Part shown: positions 1 to 8,830 of the stretch, in pieces
How positions within the stretch are numbered: the first letter of the stretch is position 1
Layout of the letters: each line of letters opens with the position of its first letter
Assembly (NCBI GenBank): GCA_017622845.1
Contig: JAGAQJ010000047.1
Location: 1-64,000, forward strand
Length of the DNA: 64,000 nucleotides
Reading direction: 5' to 3'
Source: Lachnospiraceae bacterium
Lineage (GTDB): Bacteria; Bacillota; Clostridia; Lachnospirales; Lachnospiraceae
The notes under the pieces: generated by a model
Database searches by the model: none
Seen by the model: only the letters and a program-made list of their open reading frames with translations
What the model was told of the DNA's origin: nothing
Program-made: the position numbers and the translations under genes

Positions 1-146
1 ATGGAGCTATCTGTTCCCATTCCTGATCAGTCAATTCATAACGCCTCAACATAATCAACACCCCTTTTTCTTTATTTTACCATAAAAAAGAGAGATGAAC
101 ATATTTTTTGTGCATTTTTTATTTTTCAAACACGCTCTAGATTATA

Positions 147-1048
147 TTAATCCTTCATCTTTATTGCAAGCACTTTTTCACTTTCGCCAGTTTCATTAGA
201 TAATAATTCACTTAGTTTTTCCGCAATTTCATCTGGTGTCATAATTGCAGCATTCATTGCCATTTTACCAACCAACGAAGGACTAAACTGTTGTACTTCC
301 TGTTTTGTAATATTATGCCATATTGGAAGAATTAATTTTCCACCATTTGACTCTCTTTGAAACAGCCCTTCTAATTCATAGTTTGTCCAATATTTACTTA
401 TATAGCTACGCGATAATATTACAACACCAAATTTAGACTTTTTTAACCCCTTATCTATTTCTGCTCGTATACTATCCCCCATCTAATTGAAACGGCATCA
501 TACCAAACTTTTAGATTAAATTTTTGTTGCAAAATTCTCACAAATTCATCTGCAAAACTTTCTTTATCTTCAGTAGCATGTGAAACAAAAACATCATACT
601 CCTCTTCAGGTCCCGAACCAATTAAAATTCTTTCGTTTTTCACAACCTCTCCTGACATTTGGATTTGATCTGTCAATTCTTTAATTTGTTTTTCGTATGC
701 TGCATATAAATTTTTTTGCTGTTTTTCTACCTTTTTAGCTTGTACCAGTTCCTCTTTTTGTAACTTTCCGGCAGCATCAACTCGACGTTTTCTTTTATCC
801 GCCAGCTTTTGATTAACAGTTGCTTTATCCGAAAGAATCTTTGAAAGATTCTTTTGACAGCTCTCAATCTGTCTCGTCTTGGACTGCAACATACTTTGTG
901 AAGTATTTTTTGTGATACTTCGTTGTATATTATCAATTTTTCTCGTCTTCTCGGCTTCTTTTTTAACCAATTCGACCATTTTCTTTTCTAAATCAGCAAT
1001 ATCCTTATCAATTTGATTTACTACACGTTGTGCCTGTTCAACACTCAT
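147..1048 (-). pseudogene. Coiled-coil TIR-domain protein, frameshifted
   Basis: The gene is split over two frames. The upstream part (from 1048) has a Lys/Glu/Gln-rich coiled coil over about residues 5-140, then the start of a TIR domain (YDVFVSHATEDKE, then KVWYDAVSIRWG). The rest of the TIR fold is in the second frame, from about 482 down: GDSIRAEIDKG, FGVVILSRSY and YELEGL, whose Glu sits where NAD-cleaving TIR enzymes have their catalytic Glu. A run of five C on the plus strand (476-480) marks the break; six would restore WGDSIR and a protein of about 300 residues. The start is ATG 1048, preceded by GGGAG. It is the last gene of the restriction-modification island. Bacterial TIR proteins are often NAD-depleting defence effectors, but that role is inferred here. 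The break could be decay, phase variation or an assembly error. Confidence 0.75.
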
Positions 1049-1119
1049 TGTCAAACTCCCTTCCATCTTCATTCTATATTCGAAGCACTATACAATACAT
1101 CCACTACAATCACTCCTAT

Positions 1120-1210
1120 GTAGATATGGGGATTACTTGCTATACTCTTATTCTTCCGCTCACTATCGGACATAAACTACACTGATTTCACAGGTCGCAC
1201 CCATATCTAC
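1120..1210. repeat. 11-bp perfect inverted repeat between HEPN and TIR genes
   Basis: GTAGATATGGG at 1120-1130 is matched exactly in reverse complement at 1200-1210, with about 69 bases between. It lies in the 210-bp gap between the HEPN-like and TIR genes and could form a long-range RNA stem. A 34-codon open frame runs out of it and its TGA overlaps an ATG (1072) upstream of the TIR start. I cannot assign a function. Confidence 0.4.
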
Positions 1211-1283
1211 TTATTATCAAATCACCCGTATCATAATTTCCTGTCACTATAACATTATGTTTATTTGCAAAACGCTTCACAAT

Positions 1284-2400
1284 CTAGTTGTTCATAAAAT
1301 CAATTTCAGAAAAAGTATCTAAATCTTTATTTATTTTCATCAAATCATCATCTAATTCCTGAAAGATACTTTTTACTAATTTACTGAGGATAACATTACT
1401 TTTCTCCAATGTTTCTGCATCGCTTATTTTTTCTTGTCCATATTTAAAGTGTGCAATCTTACATCTTGTAGCATATATATAATCTGACACTGTTTTTTCT
1501 TTCTGTTCAGATTTTATTTCATTCTTATTGACATAATTACACACATAATCATAATATTCCTCCAGCACTCCACTTAAAGCATATTGACATATAATTTGAT
1601 TTATACAACCATTTTCTGGAAAATGAATTTTTTCAGAATCAATCATCAAAACCATTTTCTTCGTTTCTCCTTCCATATCATATTTTTTCGAAAGATCAAG
1701 TGCTTTACAAATAATAAATAGGTACTCAATACATCTATATAGCTGCAAAAAAATCATCGAGGCATCTCTAGTTTGTGCAATATTCCCTAAAATTGAAATA
1801 ATACACTTACTTGAATCCATTTCCAGTATTTGAAGTATATTTGATGTCAATTCCATGTTCTGACCATAATCACGATTATCATAAAAAAACATCATATATA
1901 ATAAACGATCCAAATCCTCCTTATAATACATTTCAAAATCCTGATTATCAAATTCAAACAATGTATAGTTTTGAATCATCTCAAAAACAACATCACATTC
2001 ATATTCCATATCTTCTGTAAAGCCAAAAATTCTGTCATATACCATGTACCCTGTTGTCTCATTACTAATTGTAAGCATTCGCTCATTAAATAGCAATATA
2101 CCAATACCATACAATACATCCTGGTTATTAACATAACTTGATTGATCTCGAATAAATGATTGCGGTATTTTTTTTACACATATATATGTATGTATGTAAA
2201 TTATATTTAATCAACGCTATTCTCTCATCTAAGAGAACATTACTGCATATATATTTTGCTTTTTCAACCACGTCATATGCACATCGCGATAAATGAATCC
2301 TCCGTTCTACATCTGGGATTTTATTTTGCATATCTTCTGGCACAAAATCTCGCAAAATACTAAACATCTTCCTCTGTTGTTCTTTTATATTTCTTGACAT
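1284..2400 (-). pseudogene. HEPN-like protein, frameshifted
   Basis: Two minus-strand open frames join into one protein of about 371 residues. The N-terminal frame starts at ATG 2400 (ribosome site GGAGAG; the ATG shares one base with the stop of the gene before) and runs to MCKK. The C-terminal frame stays open upstream of its apparent TTG start (2114), reading KKIPQSFIRDQSSYV, so it has no start of its own. The break falls in a run of eight T on the plus strand (2168-2175); seven would restore the frame. Near the C terminus ATRCKIAHFKYG holds an RX4H motif as in HEPN ribonucleases (ApeA-like). HEPN proteins are frequent RNA-cutting effectors in phage defence. That family link rests on one motif and the mostly helical character, so it is tentative. 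Confidence 0.6.
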
Positions 2401-3584
2401 TATTCTCTCCAAAAATCTCCTAATGACAAAATCTCAGCTATATCCACATATTTTAACATACTCATAAATGCATCTTTAAACATAATACGCATTTCATCTC
2501 CTATTCTAGTTTTCGGCAAACCTGCGCATTTGGCATTAAGAATTTCCAAACTCAAATAATCCTCATTTATCGCTTTATTATTCTCTAATGCTTTTAGAAT
2601 TGAAAACATCTGTTTCTTATAATCATCACATTTTTCAACAATTTTCTCTTTGCTCCTATCAACAGATATTTTCCCCAAAATATATTCCGCACTGGCCACA
2701 ACAAACCCAACGCAAGCTGTTGAACTGGCAAAAATATCTTTTCCTTCAGTAAATTGCCCCTGTTCTTCACATTTCTTCCCATATTCAGAAAAAGCCAAAT
2801 CTAATTTACACATCATTCCTAATATACAAATAAATATGCTAAACGAGCCTTCTTTTTCTATTGATTCCATTACATCAAAACGCTGATATTCTTCTGCCAA
2901 TTCATCAGAAACATTAATCTTCACATTTCTAATGTTAAAACCCAAATACAGTTCTATGATTGCTGATTTATGATATTTGCCAGCCTGTGTTCTTCTTTTA
3001 CCATCGTCAATAGCATAAATGTCTATTTTATCCTTAAGTTCTGGATAAATTTTATAGAGTTCATTCTCTATATTTTTTGATAAATTCCCATATATTACCT
3101 CAATCTGTCGCCGTGTATTCCATGGTGTTTGTCCCGTATTTAAAACTAACATTCTGTATAATAATTTTTCACTATTATCTGCAACCCAAAATTCTACTCG
3201 TATTTTTCTTTTTTCATTTCCAGAAAAATTTTTAAAATAGATATTGCTTCTTTGCATACCATCAATTATAGACACCGTACATCCACTAAAGATTTCCAAA
3301 CTATTGTACTCTTTGCCTTCTTGCAATTTTTCTATATGCGTTTTCTCAGTCTGTATTCCCAAAACAACTTGTGGAAAAATCGTTCCTCTGCAAAAATCGT
3401 CCTGCATTCTTTTTCTTATTCGTGCAGCAGCAGCAGACTTTGTAATCACACCTCTTTGTCCCTCAAAATTTCCATTTGCATTAAAAGAATCAAATGCCAA
3501 ATCTTTATATTCTTCTAATAACATGTCTGTTAAAACAGATGTGCACTCACTTCTCGTATCTTTATCAATTGCTATCACTCTCAT
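2400..3584 (-). CDS. DGQHR/DndB-like protein (tentative)
   Basis: A soluble protein of 394 residues. Two segments suggest the DGQHR family, which includes DndB and resembles ParB-type folds: SIIDGMQRSNIY near residue 108, and LNTGQTPWNTRRQIEV near residue 148, like the LNT-Q-P stretch of those proteins. Members are found in DNA-modification and phage-defence loci and may act as DNA-sensing or regulatory parts. The start ATG 3584 has a good GGAGG site. The gap to the restriction enzyme gene upstream is 100 bp, and the stop overlaps the start of the HEPN-like gene by one base (TAATG), so the two are probably translated together. I do not recognise a catalytic site. The assignment needs a profile search. 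Confidence 0.5.
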   Translation of the reverse strand: MRVIAIDKDTRSECTSVLTDMLLEEYKDLAFDSFNANGNFEGQRGVITKSAAAARIRKRMQDDFCRGTIFPQVVLGIQTEKTHIEKLQEGKEYNSLEIFSGCTVSIIDGMQRSNIYFKNFSGNEKRKIRVEFWVADNSEKLLYRMLVLNTGQTPWNTRRQIEVIYGNLSKNIENELYKIYPELKDKIDIYAIDDGKRRTQAGKYHKSAIIELYLGFNIRNVKINVSDELAEEYQRFDVMESIEKEGSFSIFICILGMMCKLDLAFSEYGKKCEEQGQFTEGKDIFASSTACVGFVVASAEYILGKISVDRSKEKIVEKCDDYKKQMFSILKALENNKAINEDYLSLEILNAKCAGLPKTRIGDEMRIMFKDAFMSMLKYVDIAEILSLGDFWRE

Positions 3585-3684
3585 TTTATACCTCCATCTT
3601 TCCAGATCTTACAAACATTATTCAATTGGCATATCCATTAGATTAATATATTATACTTCATTTTAGTTTTAGTATTCATCTATA

Positions 3685-4770
3685 CTACTTAAACCTTACC
3701 TGCAAATTAAACTTAATAAACATTTCTCCATCTTCTTCGTACAGGCTCATATACTCATGTCTGCTTGTAGATGCCCTTTCCAAGATAGTATTATCCAAAA
3801 GATACTGCTCAAAGAAATTTCTGTTATAAATGTGATATGCCAATATCTCGCCATCAGCTTTTACAATAATGTAACCTCCATTAGCTTCATCAAGTCCATC
3901 CCATTTCTTTGCAGGCTTCATTCCCAACGCACAGGAACAGAGGAATTTCTTAAATTTATATTCATACATCATGGCATCCCCATATCCAAGCGGATCACGT
4001 TCTCCAGCAAGTTCAACCAACTTACCACATTCTTTAATATCTTCTTCATAGTAATACAAAAGCATATTACCAATAATTTGCGGCATACTACTGTCTACCA
4101 TAATCAAATTACGCCTAAATCCCGGATGTTCCATGCCGGCATAACTGATAGAACCACCAAACTCTTTTATGGCTTTCACTCTGTCCTTAATTTTTGTTGG
4201 CGTATCTATCGCATTGATTTCCTGTGCCTGTTGCGTTGTAATACCGGTAACTTTATAAATGAAGTTCGTGGTTTTCCCAGCATTAAGTAATGTTGGAGCA
4301 TTTCCCACTTCAGATTTAATGGAAAATCCCACATTACGAATATAATTCGTATGTATATCCTCAATTTGCATGGAAATGTCTGTTGTATCAGAAGAAGGCG
4401 CTTTTATCTTTGTTACCTTAATACCGTTAGCAAATTCCGCTACTTCTTCCAATTCGAAGCTGCCACTGTTGTTTGCTATTTCCTGTAATAATCTGTTTGC
4501 ATTGTCATCCAACTCTTTTCTTGATACGGTCATAACCATCTTTGACTGCACTTCAATATGAACATTTTCATCAGTGATTACATAATCAATGGTATGTCCT
4601 TTTTGTTCTTCACGCATAATTTTCAAAATCGGATAGAAGACATCGTCAATCTTTTCTACCTTCTCATTCGCAGCATAAACACGACCCTGACTTAACAATT
4701 TCATAAATGCATATAATTCAGACCATTCACCTTTGTTTCCTGACATTTTGCTGTTGTTCTTATTTGCCAT
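3685..4770 (-). CDS. HpaII-family type II restriction endonuclease
   Basis: This encodes a type II restriction enzyme of the HpaII family (361 residues), whose known members cut CCGG. Typical family segments are visible: NKGEWSELYAFMKLL at the N terminus, VFYPILKIMR, VGFSIKSEVGNAPTLLNAG in the middle and KTTNFIYKVTG after it. DYVITDENVHIEVQSK may be the acidic part of the active site. The start chosen is ATG 4770 with GGAAGGTG upstream; a TTG two codons earlier is possible. The gene starts inside the end of the methylase gene, so the two are translationally coupled. CCGG as the target is inferred from the family, not shown by the sequence. Confidence 0.88.
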   Translation of the reverse strand: MANKNNSKMSGNKGEWSELYAFMKLLSQGRVYAANEKVEKIDDVFYPILKIMREEQKGHTIDYVITDENVHIEVQSKMVMTVSRKELDDNANRLLQEIANNSGSFELEEVAEFANGIKVTKIKAPSSDTTDISMQIEDIHTNYIRNVGFSIKSEVGNAPTLLNAGKTTNFIYKVTGITTQQAQEINAIDTPTKIKDRVKAIKEFGGSISYAGMEHPGFRRNLIMVDSSMPQIIGNMLLYYYEEDIKECGKLVELAGERDPLGYGDAMMYEYKFKKFLCSCALGMKPAKKWDGLDEANGGYIIVKADGEILAYHIYNRNFFEQYLLDNTILERASTSRHEYMSLYEEDGEMFIKFNLQVRFK

Positions 4771-5761
4771 TCTCAAGCACCTTCCTTATCTCTTTTGCTA
4801 TTGCTTCAATTACATTGACCGTTACACTGTTGCCAAACTGCTTATACAGATGAGTATCTGCCAGTTCTAATTTAAAATTGTCCGGAAATCCTTGCAATCT
4901 CGCCCATTCCCTGGGGGTTAGTTTTCTTATTCCTTCTCTGTTTACCTCTCCTTTTATATGAGTAACGGGGGTAAAATCTTTTAATCTTCTATCGACTATC
5001 AGATTTCTTTCCCTTCCCATGCCTCCGCAGACGATAGCTCCAGCCTGCCCATTAATATCACGAATTTCATAACCAAATCCATTTCCTTTCGCTTTATGTC
5101 TTTCCTTATGGCGTTTTAGCGTTTCCATATAAGTAGTGGAAAGATAGTATTTTACACTTACAGTATTTTCTTCCATTATATCTTTTATCTTTGTATCGGA
5201 ATTTTCCCCCTCCGGAAATTTAAAACCTGTACTGTCTATGTTGTTGCGAAATGCAACAATATAAATACGCTCTCTATTCTGAGGAACACCAAAGTCTTTG
5301 CTGTTTAAAACTTTATCATAAACCGTATATCCAATCTGTTCAAAAGCCCGCTTGATTACTTTAAAAGTTCTTCCTTTATCATGAATAGTCAGACCTTTCA
5401 CATTTTCACAGAAAATTACTTTGGGCTGATGATATTCGCAAATACGAACTACATCTTGAAACAGGGTTCCTCTGCACATTCCTTTATAATCATCATCAAA
5501 TCCCATTCTTTTACCCGCCATTGAAAATGCCTGACATGGAAATCCCGCTAAGCAAATATCAAAGTTCGGTATTTCTTTTTCGTCAATTTGTGTTATATCT
5601 CCTGCTATTTCAAAATCATCAGCGTAATTAGCACGATATGTCTTTTGTGCATATTCATCCCACTCACTCACGAATACAGTTGAAATATCCTCTCCAAAGG
5701 CATTTTCGAACCCTTTTCGTATTCCACCTATTCCTGCAAATAAATCTATTGATGTGTACAT
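4760..5761 (-). CDS. DNA (cytosine-5) methyltransferase, HpaII-type
   Basis: A C5-cytosine DNA methylase of 333 residues with the ordered motifs of the family: I (DLFAGIGGIRKGFENAF), IV with the catalytic Cys (GFPCQAFSMAG), VI (ENVKGL), VIII (QNRERIYIVAF), IX (RKLTPREWARLQGFPD) and X (YKQFGNSVTVNVI). The target-recognition region is about residues 205-265. It protects host DNA from the adjacent HpaII-family endonuclease, most likely by methylating CCGG. The start is ATG 5761 with AAGGAGA upstream, 11 bp after the Vsr gene, and its end overlaps the restriction gene. Confidence 0.93.
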   Translation of the reverse strand: MYTSIDLFAGIGGIRKGFENAFGEDISTVFVSEWDEYAQKTYRANYADDFEIAGDITQIDEKEIPNFDICLAGFPCQAFSMAGKRMGFDDDYKGMCRGTLFQDVVRICEYHQPKVIFCENVKGLTIHDKGRTFKVIKRAFEQIGYTVYDKVLNSKDFGVPQNRERIYIVAFRNNIDSTGFKFPEGENSDTKIKDIMEENTVSVKYYLSTTYMETLKRHKERHKAKGNGFGYEIRDINGQAGAIVCGGMGRERNLIVDRRLKDFTPVTHIKGEVNREGIRKLTPREWARLQGFPDNFKLELADTHLYKQFGNSVTVNVIEAIAKEIRKVLENGK

Positions 5762-5772
5762 ATCCGTCTCCT

Positions 5773-6219
5773 TTAATCAAGTATATCTTCTTCACTCATT
5801 GTATTTTCAAATATGGTTTCTTCAACGACCTTCACGCATTGATCCACATCTTTTTTGATATCCTTGCCCCAAAATCTTATAACAGTCCATCCCATAAACA
5901 TTAATTGCTTATTGATTTCTTCATCTCTTTCCCTGTTTCTTGCTATCTTTTTTATCCAAAAATCAGCATTCTTTCCACGTTCAAGCTGTTTCTTTAAATC
6001 ATCCCAGTCTTTTCCATGGAAAAATTCACTGTCACAAAATATGGCTATCTTATATTTTGTGAGTACAATGTCAGGTTTCCCAGGCAATGAACTATAATTT
6101 TTACGATATCGATACCCTTTCTGCCATAGTGCTTTTCGCAACTTCATCTCGATACCTGTGTCTTTATTCTTTATGCGGCTCATATTTTTATGGCGTTGCT
6201 CTTTTGTCAACCTGTCCAT
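5773..6219 (-). CDS. vsr: Very short patch repair endonuclease
   Basis: A Vsr endonuclease of 148 residues. It nicks beside T:G mismatches left when 5-methylcytosine deaminates, and so limits the mutagenic cost of the neighbouring C5 methylase. Seen in the sequence are the family start (MDRLTKEQRHKNMSRIK), the metal-site region (GKPDIVLTKYKIAIFCDSEF, followed by FHGKDW) and the C-terminal GWTVIRFWGKDI. The start is ATG 6219 after TTGGAGTG, giving the usual Vsr N terminus; an ATG three codons upstream has poorer spacing. It lies between the XRE regulator and the methylase in one operon. Confidence 0.92.
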   Translation of the reverse strand: MDRLTKEQRHKNMSRIKNKDTGIEMKLRKALWQKGYRYRKNYSSLPGKPDIVLTKYKIAIFCDSEFFHGKDWDDLKKQLERGKNADFWIKKIARNRERDEEINKQLMFMGWTVIRFWGKDIKKDVDQCVKVVEETIFENTMSEEDILD

Positions 6220-6234
6220 AACAAACACTCCAAA

Positions 6235-6444
6235 CTATTCCGTATCTTCAACCACTTCCATAATATCAGACACATTACATTCCAAAGCTTCACATATTTT
6301 CAACAAAATATCCGTATTAACATTTTCATTTCTCCCTAACTTTGCAATGGAAGCCGAACTAATATTAGCCTTCTCTGCTAAATCCTTTTTCATCATTTCC
6401 TTATCAATCAAAAGTTTCCATAGCTTTTTATAACTGATTTTCAT
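6235..6444 (-). CDS. XRE-family regulator, possible RM controller
   Basis: A 69-residue helix-turn-helix protein. MKISYKKLWKLLIDKEMMKK begins a Cro/C1 fold, with the turn and recognition helix at about residues 21-45 (LAEKANISSASIAKLGRNE). The start is ATG 6444, preceded by GGAGG at good spacing. The longer open frame from 6519 has no such site and would add 25 residues not typical of the family. As first gene of the restriction-modification operon it may act as a controller (C) protein that times endonuclease expression, or as a simple repressor. No operator could be assigned with confidence. Confidence 0.82.
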   Translation of the reverse strand: MKISYKKLWKLLIDKEMMKKDLAEKANISSASIAKLGRNENVNTDILLKICEALECNVSDIMEVVEDTE

Positions 6445-6529
6445 ATGTGCCTCCGTTTCATCGAACATACTTTCTCTTAGCATATCATGTTCCTCAATTT
6501 TATGCAATATCTTTTTCACAATTAGATAG

Positions 6530-6608
6530 AGTAAACTTACTGTCAGTTGGAGAGTCGCAGAGAGTTCCTGCCATGAATCTGTCCAGACTTGATTTCTTTA
6601 AGTTTACT
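6530..6608. repeat. 10-bp inverted repeat upstream of the RM operon
   Basis: AGTAAACTTA (6530-6539) is matched exactly in reverse complement at 6599-6608. The pair lies between the regulator start and the ISLre2 remnant. It may be an operator pair for the XRE protein, or the end of an old insertion that landed beside the island. Nothing else is recognisable in this gap. Confidence 0.4.
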
Positions 6609-6626
6609 TCTTTCCTGTGCCTGCTG

Positions 6627-7145
6627 TCAAATATTACTTAGCCTTTCCCTGCTTGCCAATTTCTTTCTGATTTCAACACTCGGAATGGCTGCCTGCATCC
6701 TCTCCAGATACACCCTGTCGCTGTCATGCTGTCCGTGGAGCAGTTTCTTCAGATATTCTCTGGCAAATTTCGGCTCCGCATCCTCTGTTCCTGTTGCTTC
6801 AAGCTGCTTGTGACCCCGGCGGTAGTGTACCAGTTCTATGACTTTTTCCTCTCCATAATCCCTTACATAGCACCTCATCCAGCACATGGCATCTGCCCCT
6901 GTCTCACTCCAGCACATGGGTCTGGAACTCATTCTGTCCGAATACACATGGCTTACATGCCCCTCCGCACTGCACCCGTACACATTTTTATCCTGCATAC
7001 GAAGCACTGCACTGTCCCAGTTATTCAGCACATACTCTTCACATTCATTCACTGCCTTTTCATTCGGGGCACATTTCCGTACTTCCTTCAGGGTCTTTAC
7101 AAATTTTTCCTTTTCACCCTTATACAGTGCCTTCCACAGGCTTGC
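6627..7145 (-). pseudogene. ISLre2-family transposase, C-terminal remnant
   Basis: The open frame carries the C-terminal part of an ISLre2 (UPF0236) transposase: LWKALYKGEKEKFVKTLKEV, then VYGCSAEGHVSHVYSDRMSS, SETGADAMCWMRCYVRDYGE and LVHYRRGHK. The N-terminal two thirds are missing. The first dozen codons of the open frame (to 7190) lie antisense to the neighbouring ATPase fragment and are not part of the transposase. The remnant abuts a plus-strand ATPase fragment at about 7145-7150, so the element was truncated by a rearrangement. It should have no transposase activity. Confidence 0.85.
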
Positions 7146-7149
7146 CCTG

Positions 7150-7522
7150 GAAAAACGTAAGACACTGGTCATTATCATTGATGAAGCCAACTATATCAAC
7201 AATGCTGTACTGAATGACCTGAAAATCCTGTTCAACTTTAAAATGGATTCCAGGGACAGGGTCGTCATTCTCCTCGCAGGACTTCCATCCCTGAACAATT
7301 CCCTGCGTCTGGGTATTCATGAGCCCCTGCGCCAGCGCATCGTCATGAATTATAACCTTGAGGGCATGACAAAAGAAGAAGGGCGCAGCTACATACAGGC
7401 AAAACTGAAAGGGGCAGGCTGCACCCGGACTGTCTTTGAGGATGCCTCTGTTGAAGCTGTACTAAACGCAGCTGACGGAATGTCGCATATCATCAACAAG
7501 CTGTGTAATGCCAGCCTTCTGA
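7150..7522 (+). pseudogene. ExeA/TniB-like transposition ATPase, internal fragment
   Basis: An internal fragment of an AAA ATPase of the ExeA/TniB type that works with DDE transposases. It begins at Walker B (KTLVIIIDEANYINN) and continues through LILFNFKMDSRDR-like helices, VVILLAGLPSLNNSLRL, the arginine finger region (HEPLRQRIVMNYNL) and a C-terminal lid (DGMSHIINKLCNASLL). The Walker A part and true start are missing: they are replaced by the antisense ISLre2 remnant. After about 7522 the frame runs into an IS1634 transposase read in another frame. The fragment is non-functional. Confidence 0.75.
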
Positions 7523-8425
7523 TTGGTATTGCAGCGATGCCAGTCTGGCTTCACAAAGCAATCGCAACTTCAATCATATGGGAAAACGAGCATTTATTGT
7601 CACCCAATCTATCAAAAAACTTCGAAAAGAAGATAAGGAACTGGCTCAGAACGGAAAAGATTTCAGAAGACTATCTGACCATAGAAAAATTGATTTGAAT
7701 AACCTTGAAGGAGACGAAACAGATCAGCTCTACTATAAAGAAATTCCTTACACCAGTGGGAATCCAGATCAGCGTCCGATAATTACATACTCTCCTAAAT
7801 ATGCTGCTTATCAGAAATCTATCAGAGATGCTCAGGTTGAACGCGCCAAGACTATGATTCAAGATGGTTCCACAAAAAAGAACAGAAAGAAACCCAACGA
7901 TCTGGCACGTTTTATAGACAAACCGGCGGCAACAAAAAATGGTGAAGCAGCTGATATCCATTACTATCTGGATGAAGAAAAAATTTTAGAAGAATCCGAA
8001 TATGATGGTCTGTATGCAGTATGTACAGATCTTTTGGATGATGAGGTTGGAGAGATACTAAAAGTAAGCGAAGGAAGATGCAGATAGAGGAATGTTTCAG
8101 AATCATGAAAACGGATTTTTCTGCAAAGCCCGTGCATGTCCAAAGAGATGAACGTATCAAAACTCATTTTCTGATATGTTTTCTGGCACTCTTACACTAT
8201 CGTCTTTTAGAAAAACAGCTTGGTGAAAAATATACTTGTAGTGAAATACTTGAAAAACTAAGAGAAATTAACTTTGTTGATTTGCAACAGCAGGGTTTTA
8301 TTCCTACTTACACAAGAGATAAATTGACTGATGACTTACATGATGTTTGTGGTTTTAGAACTGATTACCAATTCATCAGTAAAAGTAAGATGAAAGAAAT
8401 TCAAAAGCTAAGTAACGGACGATAG
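7523..8425 (+). pseudogene. IS1634-family transposase, C-terminal part, frameshifted
   Basis: This is the C-terminal part of an IS4-superfamily (IS1634-type) transposase. It starts abruptly at about 7523 with YCSDASLASQSNRNFNHMG, which contains the second catalytic Asp region, and continues with KRAFIVTQSIKKL, ITYSPKYAAYQKSIRDAQ and DGLYAVCTDLLDDE. The last part is EECFRIMKTDFSAKPVHVQR, which holds the catalytic Glu. A single missing G near 8080 (TGCAG where TGGCAG would give RWQIEE) splits it into two frames, 7578-8087 and 8078-8425. It is both truncated and frameshifted. Confidence 0.85.
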
Positions 8426-8445
8426 ACATTACTAACTAAAGAGCG

Positions 8446-8510
8446 TGACAACGAAGAAAATCGCTGAAATACCCTAGTTATAAGCAGTACAGCGATTTTT
8501 TTCGTTGTCA
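8446..8510 (+). terminator. Long hairpin after IS1634 remnant
   Basis: Arms at 8446-8466 and 8490-8510 (21 bp each, nearly perfect) enclose a 23-base loop. The 3' arm contains T7. It lies 20 bp after the transposase stop and may be the element's terminator or part of its right end. Confidence 0.5.
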
Positions 8511-8584
8511 ACTGTCAAAGACAGGATTGTACAGAATCCTCTAACAAATTACAATAAATAATAAGGCAGTTGCCTTCCTTAGAA

Positions 8585-8815
8585 GTAGCAGTTCAGCCGT
8601 ATGGATTATTTTAATCAGGACGAAGGTCGGCAGTGTACTGATAACTGTTCAGCTTTATGATTTCAATGAACAGAAAACGGCAGATAGTATCCTGCAGGCT
8701 GCCTGGTGGAGAATGGTGATATTTCCTTATACGATGAATTAGGAAATTCCCATTCGGAATCCATGGCAGCCGGAGGGATACTATCTGCCGTTTTCGTCCG
8801 GTTGTCAATACATAA
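8585..8815. repeat. Dispersed hairpin element, copy A
   Basis: The non-coding stretch between the IS1634 remnant and the ABC operon holds a structured repeat. It begins with GTAGCAGTTCAGCC (8585-8598). A perfect 19-bp inverted repeat, AAAACGGCAGATAGTATCC (8674-8692) against 8776-8794, extends inward as an imperfect stem to a loop near 8730. About 60 bp (8636-8698) recurs in the opposite orientation at 31319-31382. No coding potential is seen. Confidence 0.65.
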
Positions 8816-8830
8816 AAGGCTGGCTGGTTT

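Noticed and set aside
470-490. Programmed -1 frameshifting in the TIR gene
   Set aside because: The run would allow re-pairing only in the A site; the P-site codon TGG would have to re-pair with ATG, so it is not a canonical slippery heptamer. An indel is simpler.
1120-1210. Retron RNA
   Set aside because: Inverted repeats fit loosely, but there is no reverse transcriptase gene in the island.
1811-2020. Plus-strand small genes in the defence island
   Set aside because: These are antisense to the HEPN-like gene and show no ribosome site or family features.
6886-7698. A 270-codon plus-strand open frame as one protein
   Set aside because: Its first 90 codons are antisense to the ISLre2 remnant and the last 55 are IS1634 read out of frame; only the middle is an ATPase fragment.
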